NCBI GenBank assembly: GCA_003449615.1
Contig: DMHA01000198.1
Coordinates: 1 to 6,758, forward strand
DNA from: Flavobacterium sp.
GTDB lineage: Bacteria; Bacteroidota; Bacteroidia; Flavobacteriales; Flavobacteriaceae
DNA: 6,758 nt
Direction: 5' to 3'
Shown here: piece after piece, positions 1 through 5,519 of the stretch
Position numbering within the stretch: position 1 is the first letter of the stretch
Layout of the letters: the number at the start of each line of letters is the position of its first letter
Program-made: the position numbers and the translations under genes
The notes under the pieces: model-generated
Told to the model about the DNA's origin: nothing
What the model saw: the letters and a program-made list of their open reading frames with translations, nothing else
Database searches by the model: none

Positions 1-509
1 TTATACACTGGAAATCCTGCTCCCGTAATTTTATTTCCCAATTCAAAATCGATGATGTCGTGTTTTTTGACCAATTCCCAATGGGGTTGTGCGCCTTCGT
101 GCAAAACTGGAATATCACCTTCCTGAAAAATGTTTAGATTTTCCTCTGGTGTTTTTCCTTCGGGAACAATATCGGCGGGAAGATTGGGCAAGGTGTATAA
201 CTTTTCGGCAAGTTCTGCGGCAAGAGCATCGGCGGTTTCTGCTAACGTTTTACTTTTTTCTTTCAACAAAATGGTTTTTTCTTTGAGAATGGCAGCTTTA
301 GCTTTTTCGCCACTTTTCATCAATTCGCCAATAGCCGCCGATAATTTATTAGATTCTGATAGAATTCCGTCCAATTCTACTTGCGTGGCTCGACGGTGTT
401 CATCCAATTGTACCACTTCTTGAACAATGCTTGTGGCATCCATATTTCTTTTTGCCAAAGCCTTGATTACTTTCTCCTGATTTTCTCTAATAAATGCAAT
501 TTGTAACAT
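1..509 (-). CDS. serS: Serine--tRNA ligase, N-terminal part (truncated by window edge)
   Basis: Seryl-tRNA synthetase charges tRNA-Ser (and tRNA-Sec where present) with serine in the cytoplasm. The reverse strand reads open from an ATG at 509 to the window edge, giving 169 codons of a protein that is usually about 420 residues. The product begins MLQIAFIREN, then has a long charged Lys/Glu/Ala-rich stretch (about residues 30-105), the two-helix coiled-coil arm that contacts the tRNA long variable arm. It then enters the class II catalytic core at HWELVKKHDIID and ITGAGFPVY, a typical SerRS transition. The catalytic motifs 2 and 3 lie outside the window. The ATG at 509 fits the normal N-terminus of the family. 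No Shine-Dalgarno sequence is obvious. The next gene is divergent, so serS has its own promoter in 510-739. The identification is firm; only the 3' part is unseen. Confidence 0.95.
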   Translation of the reverse strand, partial: MLQIAFIRENQEKVIKALAKRNMDATSIVQEVVQLDEHRRATQVELDGILSESNKLSAAIGELMKSGEKAKAAILKEKTILLKEKSKTLAETADALAAELAEKLYTLPNLPADIVPEGKTPEENLNIFQEGDIPVLHEGAQPHWELVKKHDIIDFELGNKITGAGFPVY

Positions 510-547
510 ATCCTGATTTTTAAAACTTATTTTTATAATAATGGCAA

Positions 548-555
548 CAAATTTA
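548..555 (-). promoter_or_regulatory. Candidate serS promoter, -7 element TAAATTTG
   Basis: Read on the minus strand this is TAAATTTG, matching the Bacteroidota -7 consensus TAnnTTTG, 38 bases upstream of the serS ATG. Possible -33 TTG elements lie 16 and 24 bases further upstream, each just outside the usual 17-23 spacing. The location and -7 match support it, but the -33 element is weak. Confidence 0.35.
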
Positions 556-696
556 AGGAAATGTTTGATAGCAATAAGACAAAGTTGAGCCAAAAGAATG
601 AGAGCCAAGAAAATATTGATTTATGGAAAAAATAAACAATCCTCAAAATTTAAAAATAATGGACTGAAGATATAATGTTTATAAGAAATTTAATTA

Positions 697-704
697 TATA
701 TTTG
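697..704 (+). promoter_or_regulatory. Candidate promoter for the two-gene barrel cassette, -7 element TATATTTG
   Basis: TATATTTG matches TAnnTTTG and lies 35 bases before the ATG at 740, which would give a leader of roughly 25-30 bases. There is no clear TTG at the -33 position; the sequence there is TGTTTATA. The region is very AT-rich, so chance matches are possible. Confidence 0.4.
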
Positions 705-739
705 AAAATATTTAATTCGCATTTCTATTTGTAAAACTC

Positions 740-1300
740 ATGAAACGATTATTTTTACTGTTATTAATTTTCAATTCAATAATGATATTTTCTCAAAACC
801 AAAATAAAGTACGTGTAATTGAATATATAAATATGTCCTCTTTATCAATTTATAATAATTATGAAAATTATTATTCTAAAACAGTTGCCAAAAGAGAAAA
901 TGGGGCTAGTGTCGGTTTTGACATTAATACCATTCACGGGATAAAGTTCTTTGAAAGGGTTTCGATTTCGGCGGGTATGAGTTTAGATTGGAATATCAAC
1001 AAAACTTTTTTGTCGACTCCTTATATAATTGATTTACGGATTTTTACAAGTCGAAGCAATCAAAACGGTTTTTTTGGCTACATACAAACAGGAAAGAACA
1101 TCAAATGGACTGACTCGTTCAACGGAAACGGAGTTACTGCCAAAGCAGGTGTTGGAGTAATAGTCAATCGTTATGACAACAACTGTTTTTACATTGAACT
1201 ATTCAGAAAAACAAAAGAAATTGAAACAGAAGATTTTAAGCAAAACGGTTACTATAATCTCAATAGTTATGGGATGTCAATAGGTTTAACTTTTAAATAA
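740..1300 (+). CDS. Small exported protein, probable outer-membrane beta-barrel, function unknown
   Basis: I do not recognise a named family. The 186-residue product starts MKRLFLLLLIF, a short positive n-region and hydrophobic core, with a likely signal peptidase I site after S18 (IFS|QN), so it should enter the periplasm. There is no lipobox cysteine. The mature part alternates polar and hydrophobic residues in segments of about 9-12 residues (around 56-66, 73-84, 95-104, 110-120, 132-143, 149-158 and 175-186), separated by Asn/Gly/Asp-rich turns. It ends in YGMSIGLTFK, with aromatic and hydrophobic residues as in the last strand of outer-membrane barrels, though the final residue is Lys rather than Phe. 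The size fits a barrel of about eight strands. The gene lies 9 bases before a second exported barrel-like gene, suggesting co-transcription. Localisation is inferred; the function cannot be read from the sequence. Confidence 0.75.
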   Translation: MKRLFLLLLIFNSIMIFSQNQNKVRVIEYINMSSLSIYNNYENYYSKTVAKRENGASVGFDINTIHGIKFFERVSISAGMSLDWNINKTFLSTPYIIDLRIFTSRSNQNGFFGYIQTGKNIKWTDSFNGNGVTAKAGVGVIVNRYDNNCFYIELFRKTKEIETEDFKQNGYYNLNSYGMSIGLTFK

Positions 1301-1309
1301 AAACATACA

Positions 1310-1855
1310 ATGAAAAAAACAATTTATATATTAACCTTATTACTAATAAGTTATACAGGCAAAGCTCAAAACACAGGAGTAGAAAAATCAATTTATTCAA
1401 TCGAAGCAGGATTTTTAGGTGCTTGGATAAATAATGAAATTCGATTGACTAACGAAATTGCCCTAAAAAGCGAATTTGGAATGATTGCTGGTTTTAGAGG
1501 TTGCAGTGATTGCGATACAGAATATGCATTAACACCAGAATTAACCTTAGAACCTAGATGGTATTACAACATTTCTAAGCGAAGCGCTAAAGGTAAAATC
1601 ATTAAAAACAATAGTGCCAATTTTGCAACTTTAAGTTTTAGATATTATCCAGATTGGTTTGTTATTTCAAATGTAACCAATGCAAGTGTTCCAAATCAAA
1701 TTACAATTATTCCGAAATGGGGAATAAAAAGAACCATCGCAAATAGTAATTTTAATTATCAATTTGGAATAGGAATAGGAAAAATATACTATTTAGATGC
1801 CCAGGTTTGGGATACTACCGCTGATTTACTTATACGAATTGGTTATACATTTTAG
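1310..1855 (+). CDS. Small exported protein, probable outer-membrane beta-barrel with CSDC pair, function unknown
   Basis: This is a 181-residue protein of unrecognised family. Residues 1-19 form a signal peptide (MKKTIYILTLLLISYTGKA|QN), with the Q at +1 common in Bacteroidota. The mature chain has amphipathic strands around 26-41, 46-62, 74-87, 103-120, 131-143, 149-161 and 171-181, and it ends RIGYTF. A terminal Phe with alternating hydrophobics is the classic outer-membrane barrel end signal. Two cysteines, C64 and C67 in GFRGCSDCDTEY, sit in what looks like an inter-strand loop and could form a disulfide or bind a metal; that is inference. The gene starts 9 bases after the stop of the preceding barrel-like gene and is followed by a strong terminator, so the two probably make a bicistronic unit. 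They look alike in size and architecture but not in obvious residue identity. Confidence 0.75.
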   Translation: MKKTIYILTLLLISYTGKAQNTGVEKSIYSIEAGFLGAWINNEIRLTNEIALKSEFGMIAGFRGCSDCDTEYALTPELTLEPRWYYNISKRSAKGKIIKNNSANFATLSFRYYPDWFVISNVTNASVPNQITIIPKWGIKRTIANSNFNYQFGIGIGKIYYLDAQVWDTTADLLIRIGYTF

Positions 1856-1872
1856 CCAAAGAAATAGCATTT

Positions 1873-1910
1873 AAAACCCCGTTTAGTTTATAAACATAAC
1901 GGGGTTTTTT
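1873..1910 (+). terminator. Strong rho-independent terminator, probably bidirectional
   Basis: Arms AAAACCCCGTT (1873-1883) and AACGGGGTTTT (1898-1908) form a perfect 11-bp stem, followed by further T residues to 1910 on the plus strand. The 14-base loop contains a 10-base perfect palindrome, GTTTATAAAC (1886-1895), that could itself pair. It lies 18 bases after the stop of the second barrel gene and 15 bases past the stop of the convergent protease gene. Because the stem is flanked by A and T runs on both sides, it can plausibly terminate both transcripts. Confidence 0.85.
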
Positions 1911-1924
1911 ATGTTTTATGTGTT

Positions 1925-3493
1925 TCATTTCAAAACCCCATCAATCATTGCATCTTTTTTCAACACAATCTCATAAAATTTATTTTCATCGAATAATTGT
2001 CGGGCAAATTCTGCAGCCAAATAACGTTTTACCAACGCTTTATTAGAATCCAATTTCATCTCAATTCCAATCTTGAAAAGGTGTTTTTGAAAAGCCTTGA
2101 AATACAAATCTGTTTGCTCCATTTTGACTTTAAATTGTTCAAAAGCCAATCCTTTAAAAACGTTTCGGTTGTGGTCCAATTGTTCAAAAACAAATTGACC
2201 CAAAATTCCTGTTTGCAATAAATAGGCTGCGTGTTCCTTGCTTGATTCCAATTCAAGCGGGACGAAAACATCGGGAACAATGCCACCACCACCATACACA
2301 ATTTTCCCTTTTGGCGTTTTGAATTTGGGTGAATTTGGGGTTTTGATGCTGTCTTTATGGTATAATTCGCCAGTTTTAAAACGCAATTCGGCTTCTTTCA
2401 AATAGTCTTCGTTGCCTTTTGTATATGGTTTTTGTATCGAACGACCTGTTGGGGTGTAATATCGTGCAACGGTCAATCGAACAGCAGAGCCATCGTCAAA
2501 ATTCATTTCGCTTTGCACCAATCCTTTGCCAAATGAACGACGACCCACAATCGTTCCTCTGTCATTGTCTTGTATGGCTCCAGCCAATATTTCGCTCGCC
2601 GAAGCACTGTTTTCGTTGATTAAAACAAATAATTTCCCACTCTCGAAACTGCCTGTTTTTGTAGCAATAGTTTTTTCCGTTTTTCCGTTTTTGTCTTTGG
2701 TAAAAACAATTAATTGTTGGTCTGCCAAAAATTCATCGGCAATAGCCACAGCTTGTTCAAGATAGCCGCCACCGTTGTCGCGAAGGTCAATTACCAGAGA
2801 TTTTATACCTTTTTCTTTCAATTGGGTCAAACCCGTTTTGAATTCATCGAAAGTACTTTCGGCAAAACGATTGATTTTGATGTAGCCCGTTGTTGGGTTC
2901 AAAAGCAAGGCTGCGTCAACACTTTTTATGGGGATAACGCCACGTTTGATTTTGATATTTAATTTTTTGTTTTCGGATTTTCTGTAAATGGTAACCCAAA
3001 TTTCAGAACCTTCTTTTCCTTTTAGTTTGGAAAAAAGACTGTCTGTGGGAAGTTTTCGTCCGTATAATTTTGTTTTATTGGCATACAAAATTCGGTCTCC
3101 CGATTGAATTCCTGCTTTTTCCGAAGGCCCGTTTTCGATGGTTTTTATGATTGCCAATGAATCTTTATACATATAGAAATTGACGCCAATTCCCACAAAT
3201 TCACCCCGCATAGTTTCGGCAACTTGTGCTTGCTCGCTCGGCGGAATATAAACCGAATGTGGGTCGAGTTGTGCCAAAATAGTATTGATGGCTCTGTTGG
3301 TAATCGTATCGGCATTTACTTGATCGACATATTCGTTATCAATAAAATCAAGTAATTTGTTGAGTTTGTTTTTTGAATTATTTTTAGAAAAAAACTGGTT
3401 TTGATTGGAAAAATTGAGCCAGCCGCCCAAAATAATTCCAAAGGCAAGGGCTCCAGAAAGTAGTATAGGAAAATATTTTGGGTTGATTTTCAT
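1925..3493 (-). CDS. C-terminal processing peptidase, S41 family (Prc/CtpA type)
   Basis: This is a carboxyl-terminal processing serine protease that cleaves exported proteins from their C-termini in the periplasm. From the ATG at 3493 it is 522 residues (MKINPKYFPI). Residues 8-27 are one hydrophobic segment, a signal anchor or uncleaved signal. An S41 N-terminal region (LDPHSVYIPP) is followed by a PDZ domain at about 97-180 (GEFVGIGVNF, GPSEKAGIQSGDRIL). The protease core has GYIKINRFAE, DLRDNGGG, ENSASASE and SFGKGLVQ. The catalytic dyad by family spacing is S298 and K323, 25 residues apart as in E. coli Prc. YGGGGIVPDV and a charged helical C-terminal tail follow. All key residues are present. 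An in-frame ATG at 3523 (MSNKNNENLP) is an alternative start. A still longer frame to 3583 reads through a REP-like repeat and is unlikely. I prefer 3493 because its leader is A-rich and MKINxKYxP resembles related N-termini. Confidence 0.93.
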   Translation of the reverse strand: MKINPKYFPILLSGALAFGIILGGWLNFSNQNQFFSKNNSKNKLNKLLDFIDNEYVDQVNADTITNRAINTILAQLDPHSVYIPPSEQAQVAETMRGEFVGIGVNFYMYKDSLAIIKTIENGPSEKAGIQSGDRILYANKTKLYGRKLPTDSLFSKLKGKEGSEIWVTIYRKSENKKLNIKIKRGVIPIKSVDAALLLNPTTGYIKINRFAESTFDEFKTGLTQLKEKGIKSLVIDLRDNGGGYLEQAVAIADEFLADQQLIVFTKDKNGKTEKTIATKTGSFESGKLFVLINENSASASEILAGAIQDNDRGTIVGRRSFGKGLVQSEMNFDDGSAVRLTVARYYTPTGRSIQKPYTKGNEDYLKEAELRFKTGELYHKDSIKTPNSPKFKTPKGKIVYGGGGIVPDVFVPLELESSKEHAAYLLQTGILGQFVFEQLDHNRNVFKGLAFEQFKVKMEQTDLYFKAFQKHLFKIGIEMKLDSNKALVKRYLAAEFARQLFDENKFYEIVLKKDAMIDGVLK

Positions 3494-3522
3494 AGGGAGA
3501 TTTTCATTGTTTTTATTGGACA

Positions 3523-3583
3523 TCCCGACAAATCGGGACAAGTTATGGAATTGCTTCGCCTGTTCACTTCGTTCGAGTCGCAT
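3523..3583. repeat. REP-like intergenic element with TCCCGA/TCGGGA hairpin
   Basis: The plus strand has TCCCGA (3523-3528), loop CAAA, TCGGGA (3533-3538), a perfect 6-bp hairpin. A noticeably GC-richer run follows, with repeated CTTCG/TTCG words (3551-3580: TTGCTTCGCC, then CACTTCGTTCGAGTCGC). This differs in composition from the surrounding AT-rich sequence and resembles short palindromic intergenic elements I associate with Flavobacterium genomes; that resemblance is from memory. It lies between the deaminase stop and the protease start, and it falls inside an open frame that would falsely lengthen the protease N-terminus by 20-30 residues. Confidence 0.55.
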
Positions 3584-3629
3584 TTAAAAATAGATTTTTC
3601 CAATAACCAATTCGTTATGCTCATTTCAT

Positions 3630-4058
3630 TTAATCTAAAACTTCTATTTGTTCTACGATTACACCCGCTTTTACTAGAAAATCTACACCCGAAGTATCTC
3701 GATAACCCAATTGATATACCACTCTTTTTATTCCAGATTGATGGATTAATTTGCTACATTCTTTGCAAGGAGAAAGCGTGATGTAAAGCGTTGCTCCTTC
3801 GCATGTTTGGGTAGATTTGGCTACTTTCAGAATGGCATTTGCCTCGGCATGAAGCACATACCAATTGGTCAAACCGGCTTCGTCTTCGCAGCAGTTTTCA
3901 AAACCCGATGGCGTTCCGTTGTATCCGTCGGAAATAATCATTTTATCACGAACGATTATCGCACCCACTTGTTTGCGTTTGCAATAGGACAAACGGCTCC
4001 ATTCTTTGGCAATCCGAAGATAAGCTTTGTCGTATTTATTTAATTTTTTATTATCCAT
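3630..4058 (-). CDS. Deoxycytidylate (dCMP) deaminase family protein, ComEB-like
   Basis: This is a zinc-dependent deaminase of the cytidine/deoxycytidylate family, most likely converting dCMP to dUMP for dTTP synthesis in the cytoplasm. It has 142 residues, a usual length for the short bacterial ComEB/dCMP-deaminase type. The zinc and catalytic motif is complete: H70 and E72 in LHAEANAI, then C98 and C101 in SPCKEC. Upstream, VGAIIV (31-36) and DGYNGTPSGFENC (44-56) match the substrate-binding loop typical of dCMP deaminases rather than tRNA or guanine deaminases. Other Cys residues (C56, C57) could bind a second zinc, as in some dCMP deaminases; that is inference. It is co-directional with the downstream protease gene across a gap of about 136 bases containing a REP-like repeat, so read-through transcription is possible. 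The start at 4058 is the natural one (MDNKKLNKYDKAYL). Competence involvement, suggested by the ComEB name, is not implied here. Confidence 0.92.
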   Translation of the reverse strand: MDNKKLNKYDKAYLRIAKEWSRLSYCKRKQVGAIIVRDKMIISDGYNGTPSGFENCCEDEAGLTNWYVLHAEANAILKVAKSTQTCEGATLYITLSPCKECSKLIHQSGIKRVVYQLGYRDTSGVDFLVKAGVIVEQIEVLD

Positions 4059-4074
4059 TTTATCTATATTGACT

Positions 4075-4089
4075 GTCCGCTAAGCGAAC
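4075..4089. repeat. Imperfect inverted repeat in the leader of the deaminase gene
   Basis: The minus strand reads GTTCGCTTAGCGGAC, seven pairs around one central base including one G-T pair. It lies 17 bases upstream of the deaminase ATG at 4058. It could be an operator-like site, a small hairpin or part of a REP-type element. Nothing here decides between them. Confidence 0.3.
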
Positions 4090-4092
4090 CAT

Positions 4093-4110
4093 AAAAGTTA
4101 TTACACTTTT
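4093..4110. repeat. Short hairpin AAAAGT/ACTTTT in the deaminase-HupE gap
   Basis: AAAAGT (4093-4098) and ACTTTT (4105-4110) form a 6-bp inverted repeat with a 6-base loop. It lies upstream of the deaminase gene and downstream of the HupE-like gene. It is AT-rich and weak, and could contribute to termination of the upstream transcript. Confidence 0.25.
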
Positions 4111-4111
4111 G

Positions 4112-4141
4112 TAAACCATTAAGGGAATTAAGAAAATTAAG
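4112..4141. repeat. Dispersed repeat, copy 1: 9-bp-period ATTAAG units
   Basis: After the lead-in TAAACC, the unit ATTAAGnnn recurs with a 9-base period: ATTAAG at 4118-4123, 4127-4132 and 4136-4141. The first 20 bases match 18 of 20 positions of the sequence at 6739-6758, also in the plus orientation and also just upstream of a minus-strand gene. That makes it a dispersed intergenic repeat rather than a chance run. Confidence 0.6.
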
Positions 4142-4186
4142 TTTTAGGCTTAATAAACCTTAACAAACAAATGGTTTCAACAGAAA

Positions 4187-4247
4187 AACAACTGTATTTT
4201 TATAAACTACCATAATTTCTGGTGGATAAAAGTAGCAAATAGTTGTT
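4187..4247 (-). terminator. Possible stem-loop after the HupE-like gene
   Basis: On the minus strand AACAACT begins immediately after the stop codon (4247-4241) and can pair with AGTTGTT (4193-4187), which is followed by TTTC. The loop of 47 bases holds smaller pairings (CTAC with GTAG, or ACCA with TGGT). It could be a terminator or a structured 3' end. The long loop makes it weak as an intrinsic terminator. Confidence 0.25.
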
Positions 4248-4841
4248 TTATCTATTCCAAATTTCACTTTCTACAATCATTGGTAAAACCACTCCAATTA
4301 CAAAAGACGACAGCACCAATGTCCAATCGCGTTTTGAAAATCGGAAGAAAGTTTGAACTATATAGGAAAGTATTAAAACAATAAAAACTATAATGATTTG
4401 TGCTGCTTCGATTCCTAAAGCGAATTCCGATAAAGGCAATAATTTGGATTGGGATGAACCACCGAGTAGCATTTTTAGATAGTTTGCAAAACCCAATCCG
4501 TGAATGATTCCAAAAAACAAAGTTACAAATCCAATAACGCTGATGCTTTCTTGTTTTGAAGATTTTCCGGCTGTGAAAAGATTAAAAAAAGCGACAATTA
4601 TTATGGTTATTGGAATTAAAAATTCGACTAGTTTGACTTTAATTACGATTACCCCAAAAACCGATAACAACAATGCTATTGTATGTCCAAGTGTAAATAT
4701 TGTGACCAAAAGAAGTAGTCTTTTCCAATCCTTGAATGAATATGGAACTGTTAATGCAATTAAAAACATAAGATGGTCATAAGCAGACAAATCTAAAACA
4801 TGCTTTAACCCAATTTCAAAATAAACCAAAAATTCTGACAT
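4248..4841 (-). CDS. HupE/UreJ family membrane protein
   Basis: This is an integral membrane protein of the HupE/UreJ_2 family, whose characterised relatives are implicated in nickel or cobalt uptake; many Bacteroidota copies are uncharacterised. The 197-residue product is very hydrophobic, with about six to seven membrane segments (around 20-34, 42-65, 72-90, 101-119, 138-162 and 174-191). Family motifs appear in order: GLKHVLDLSAYDHLMFL with H14, D22 and H23; FTLGHTIAL with H53; VEFLIP; FGIIHGLGFANYL with H114; and FALGIEAAQ with E145. The conserved intramembrane His/Asp/Glu residues are the presumed metal ligands. No urease or hydrogenase gene is next to it, so the metal and client enzyme cannot be inferred. 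A TAnnTTTG promoter match sits 26 bases upstream. Family assignment is confident; transport activity is inferred. Confidence 0.85.
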   Translation of the reverse strand: MSEFLVYFEIGLKHVLDLSAYDHLMFLIALTVPYSFKDWKRLLLLVTIFTLGHTIALLLSVFGVIVIKVKLVEFLIPITIIIVAFFNLFTAGKSSKQESISVIGFVTLFFGIIHGLGFANYLKMLLGGSSQSKLLPLSEFALGIEAAQIIIVFIVLILSYIVQTFFRFSKRDWTLVLSSFVIGVVLPMIVESEIWNR

Positions 4842-4866
4842 TATTAATGATATAAATAGTAAACGT

Positions 4867-4874
4867 CAAACTTA
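4867..4874 (-). promoter_or_regulatory. Candidate promoter of the HupE-like gene, -7 element TAAGTTTG
   Basis: The minus strand reads TAAGTTTG, a full match to TAnnTTTG, 25 bases before the ATG at 4841, leaving a leader of about 20 bases. I do not see a good TTG at 17-23 bases further upstream. Confidence 0.45.
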
Positions 4875-4981
4875 CAATTTATTTTGAAATTAGTTTTATT
4901 TTATACTGCTAAAAGCCTTACTCAATCCATTTATTATAGTCAAAAGATGCAATAGAAAACAAAAATAATGTAATTTAATTG

Positions 4982-5012
4982 TTGAAAAATAACAAAATTT
5001 GTTGTAATTTTA
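4982..5012 (+). promoter_or_regulatory. Candidate promoter of the TerB-like gene
   Basis: TTG (4982-4984), then a 20-base spacer, then TAATTTTA (5005-5012). This matches the Bacteroidota TTG-N(17-23)-TAnnTTTG layout with only the final G replaced by A. It would start transcription near 5019, about 18 bases before the ATG at 5037. An imperfect inverted repeat (TTGTT near 5000 and AACAA near 5017) spans the -7 region and could be a weak operator; that is inference. Confidence 0.4.
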
Positions 5013-5036
5013 TAAAACAATTTAAATCCTATTATT

Positions 5037-5474
5037 ATGTCAATAGCACAATTATTTGATAGCGAATTCAAACACCGAATTAAAGGGCGTTTTTCTGCGG
5101 CAGTTCGCATATTGTATGCAGCAGATGGGGGGGGATTTGATCCCGATGAAAAAAAGTTTTTAGACAAATTGGCTGTAAAGTTGGATATTTCCGACGAGGA
5201 ATATAAAGAAATTTTAGCCAATCCCTTAAAATATCCTCTTAATCCACCTCATTTATATGAGGAAAGATTAGAGAATTTATACAACATTTCCAGAGTGGTT
5301 CATCACGATCATCATTTGGGCGATAAGCAAGAAACGCTTTTAAGAAAATTTGCAATAGGTTTGGGATTCACCCCTGCCAATGTTAATTATATCGTCAATA
5401 AAGCATTAATATTGGTAGATAAAAAAGTAGATTTAGAAGTTTTTATGGATGAAATGAAAAACATGAATCGATAA
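5037..5474 (+). CDS. TerB-like (TerB family tellurite resistance protein fold) small cytoplasmic protein
   Basis: This is a 145-residue, all-helical, acidic protein resembling flavobacterial proteins annotated as TerB family. They carry the name for the fold, and a role in tellurite resistance is not implied. No signal peptide or membrane segment is present. The first half has RFSAAVRILYAADGG followed by FDPDEKKFLDKLAVKLDIS, the typical TerB acidic segment with D30, D35, D37 and E38. The second half has LENLYNISRVVHHDHHLGDKQETLLRKFAIGLGF, a second similar helical unit, and ends VDLEVFMDEMKNMNR. HHDHH (89-93) and the first acidic patch are possible metal sites, as acidic residues bind metal in TerB. 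Codons 31-33 are a run of eight G. No terA, terC or terD neighbours are seen, so its role is unknown. It is divergent from the HupE-like gene and convergent with the flavoprotein gene. Confidence 0.8.
   Translation: MSIAQLFDSEFKHRIKGRFSAAVRILYAADGGGFDPDEKKFLDKLAVKLDISDEEYKEILANPLKYPLNPPHLYEERLENLYNISRVVHHDHHLGDKQETLLRKFAIGLGFTPANVNYIVNKALILVDKKVDLEVFMDEMKNMNR
5127..5134 (+). repeat. G8 homopolymer within the TerB-like coding region
   Basis: Eight consecutive G residues encode codons 31-32 and most of 33 (Gly-Gly-Gly) in an otherwise AT-rich gene. A 7-A run follows at 5149-5155. Such tracts are prone to strand slippage and to sequencing error. Confidence 0.9.
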
Positions 5475-5481
5475 AAAAAGC

Positions 5482-5499
5482 AAAATCGAATTGGATTTT
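5482..5499 (-). terminator. Weak hairpin between convergent genes
   Basis: AAAATC (5482-5487) and GATTTT (5494-5499) form a 6-bp stem with a 6-base loop. Read on the minus strand it is followed by GC and then seven T, resembling an intrinsic terminator for the flavoprotein gene ending at 5520. The stem is short and AT-rich. It is the only candidate in the 45-base gap between the two stops. Confidence 0.4.
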
Positions 5500-5519
5500 C
5501 GGCAAGAAATTGGTCGTGG

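Noticed and set aside
89..423. Two plus-strand reading frames of 65 and 97 codons
   Set aside because: They lie opposite the well-supported serS frame and their products look like no protein; they are antisense shadows.
510..739. Possible small RNA or short gene in the gap between serS and the barrel cassette
   Set aside because: Apart from two promoter-like -7 matches, I see no stable hairpin, tRNA-like fold or convincing short reading frame.
1997..2962. Several reading frames inside the protease gene, on both strands
   Set aside because: The S41 protease frame contains intact catalytic and PDZ motifs across the whole stretch; the others are out-of-frame shadows.
3494..3583. N-terminal extension of the protease to the ATG at 3583
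   Set aside because: The added segment is repeat-like and precedes the signal anchor by an atypical charged stretch; internal starts at 3523 or 3493 are more credible.
3545..4043. Plus-strand reading frames opposite the deaminase and its 3' gap
   Set aside because: The minus strand encodes a complete zinc-deaminase motif set; the plus-strand products have no recognisable features.
4112..4141. CRISPR-like or tandem array
   Set aside because: The units are 9 bases long and only about three in number, with no spacer structure and no cas genes.
4940..5221. 93-codon minus-strand frame overlapping the TerB-like gene start
   Set aside because: It runs antisense through the TerB-like coding sequence and its promoter region, and its product has no recognisable domain.
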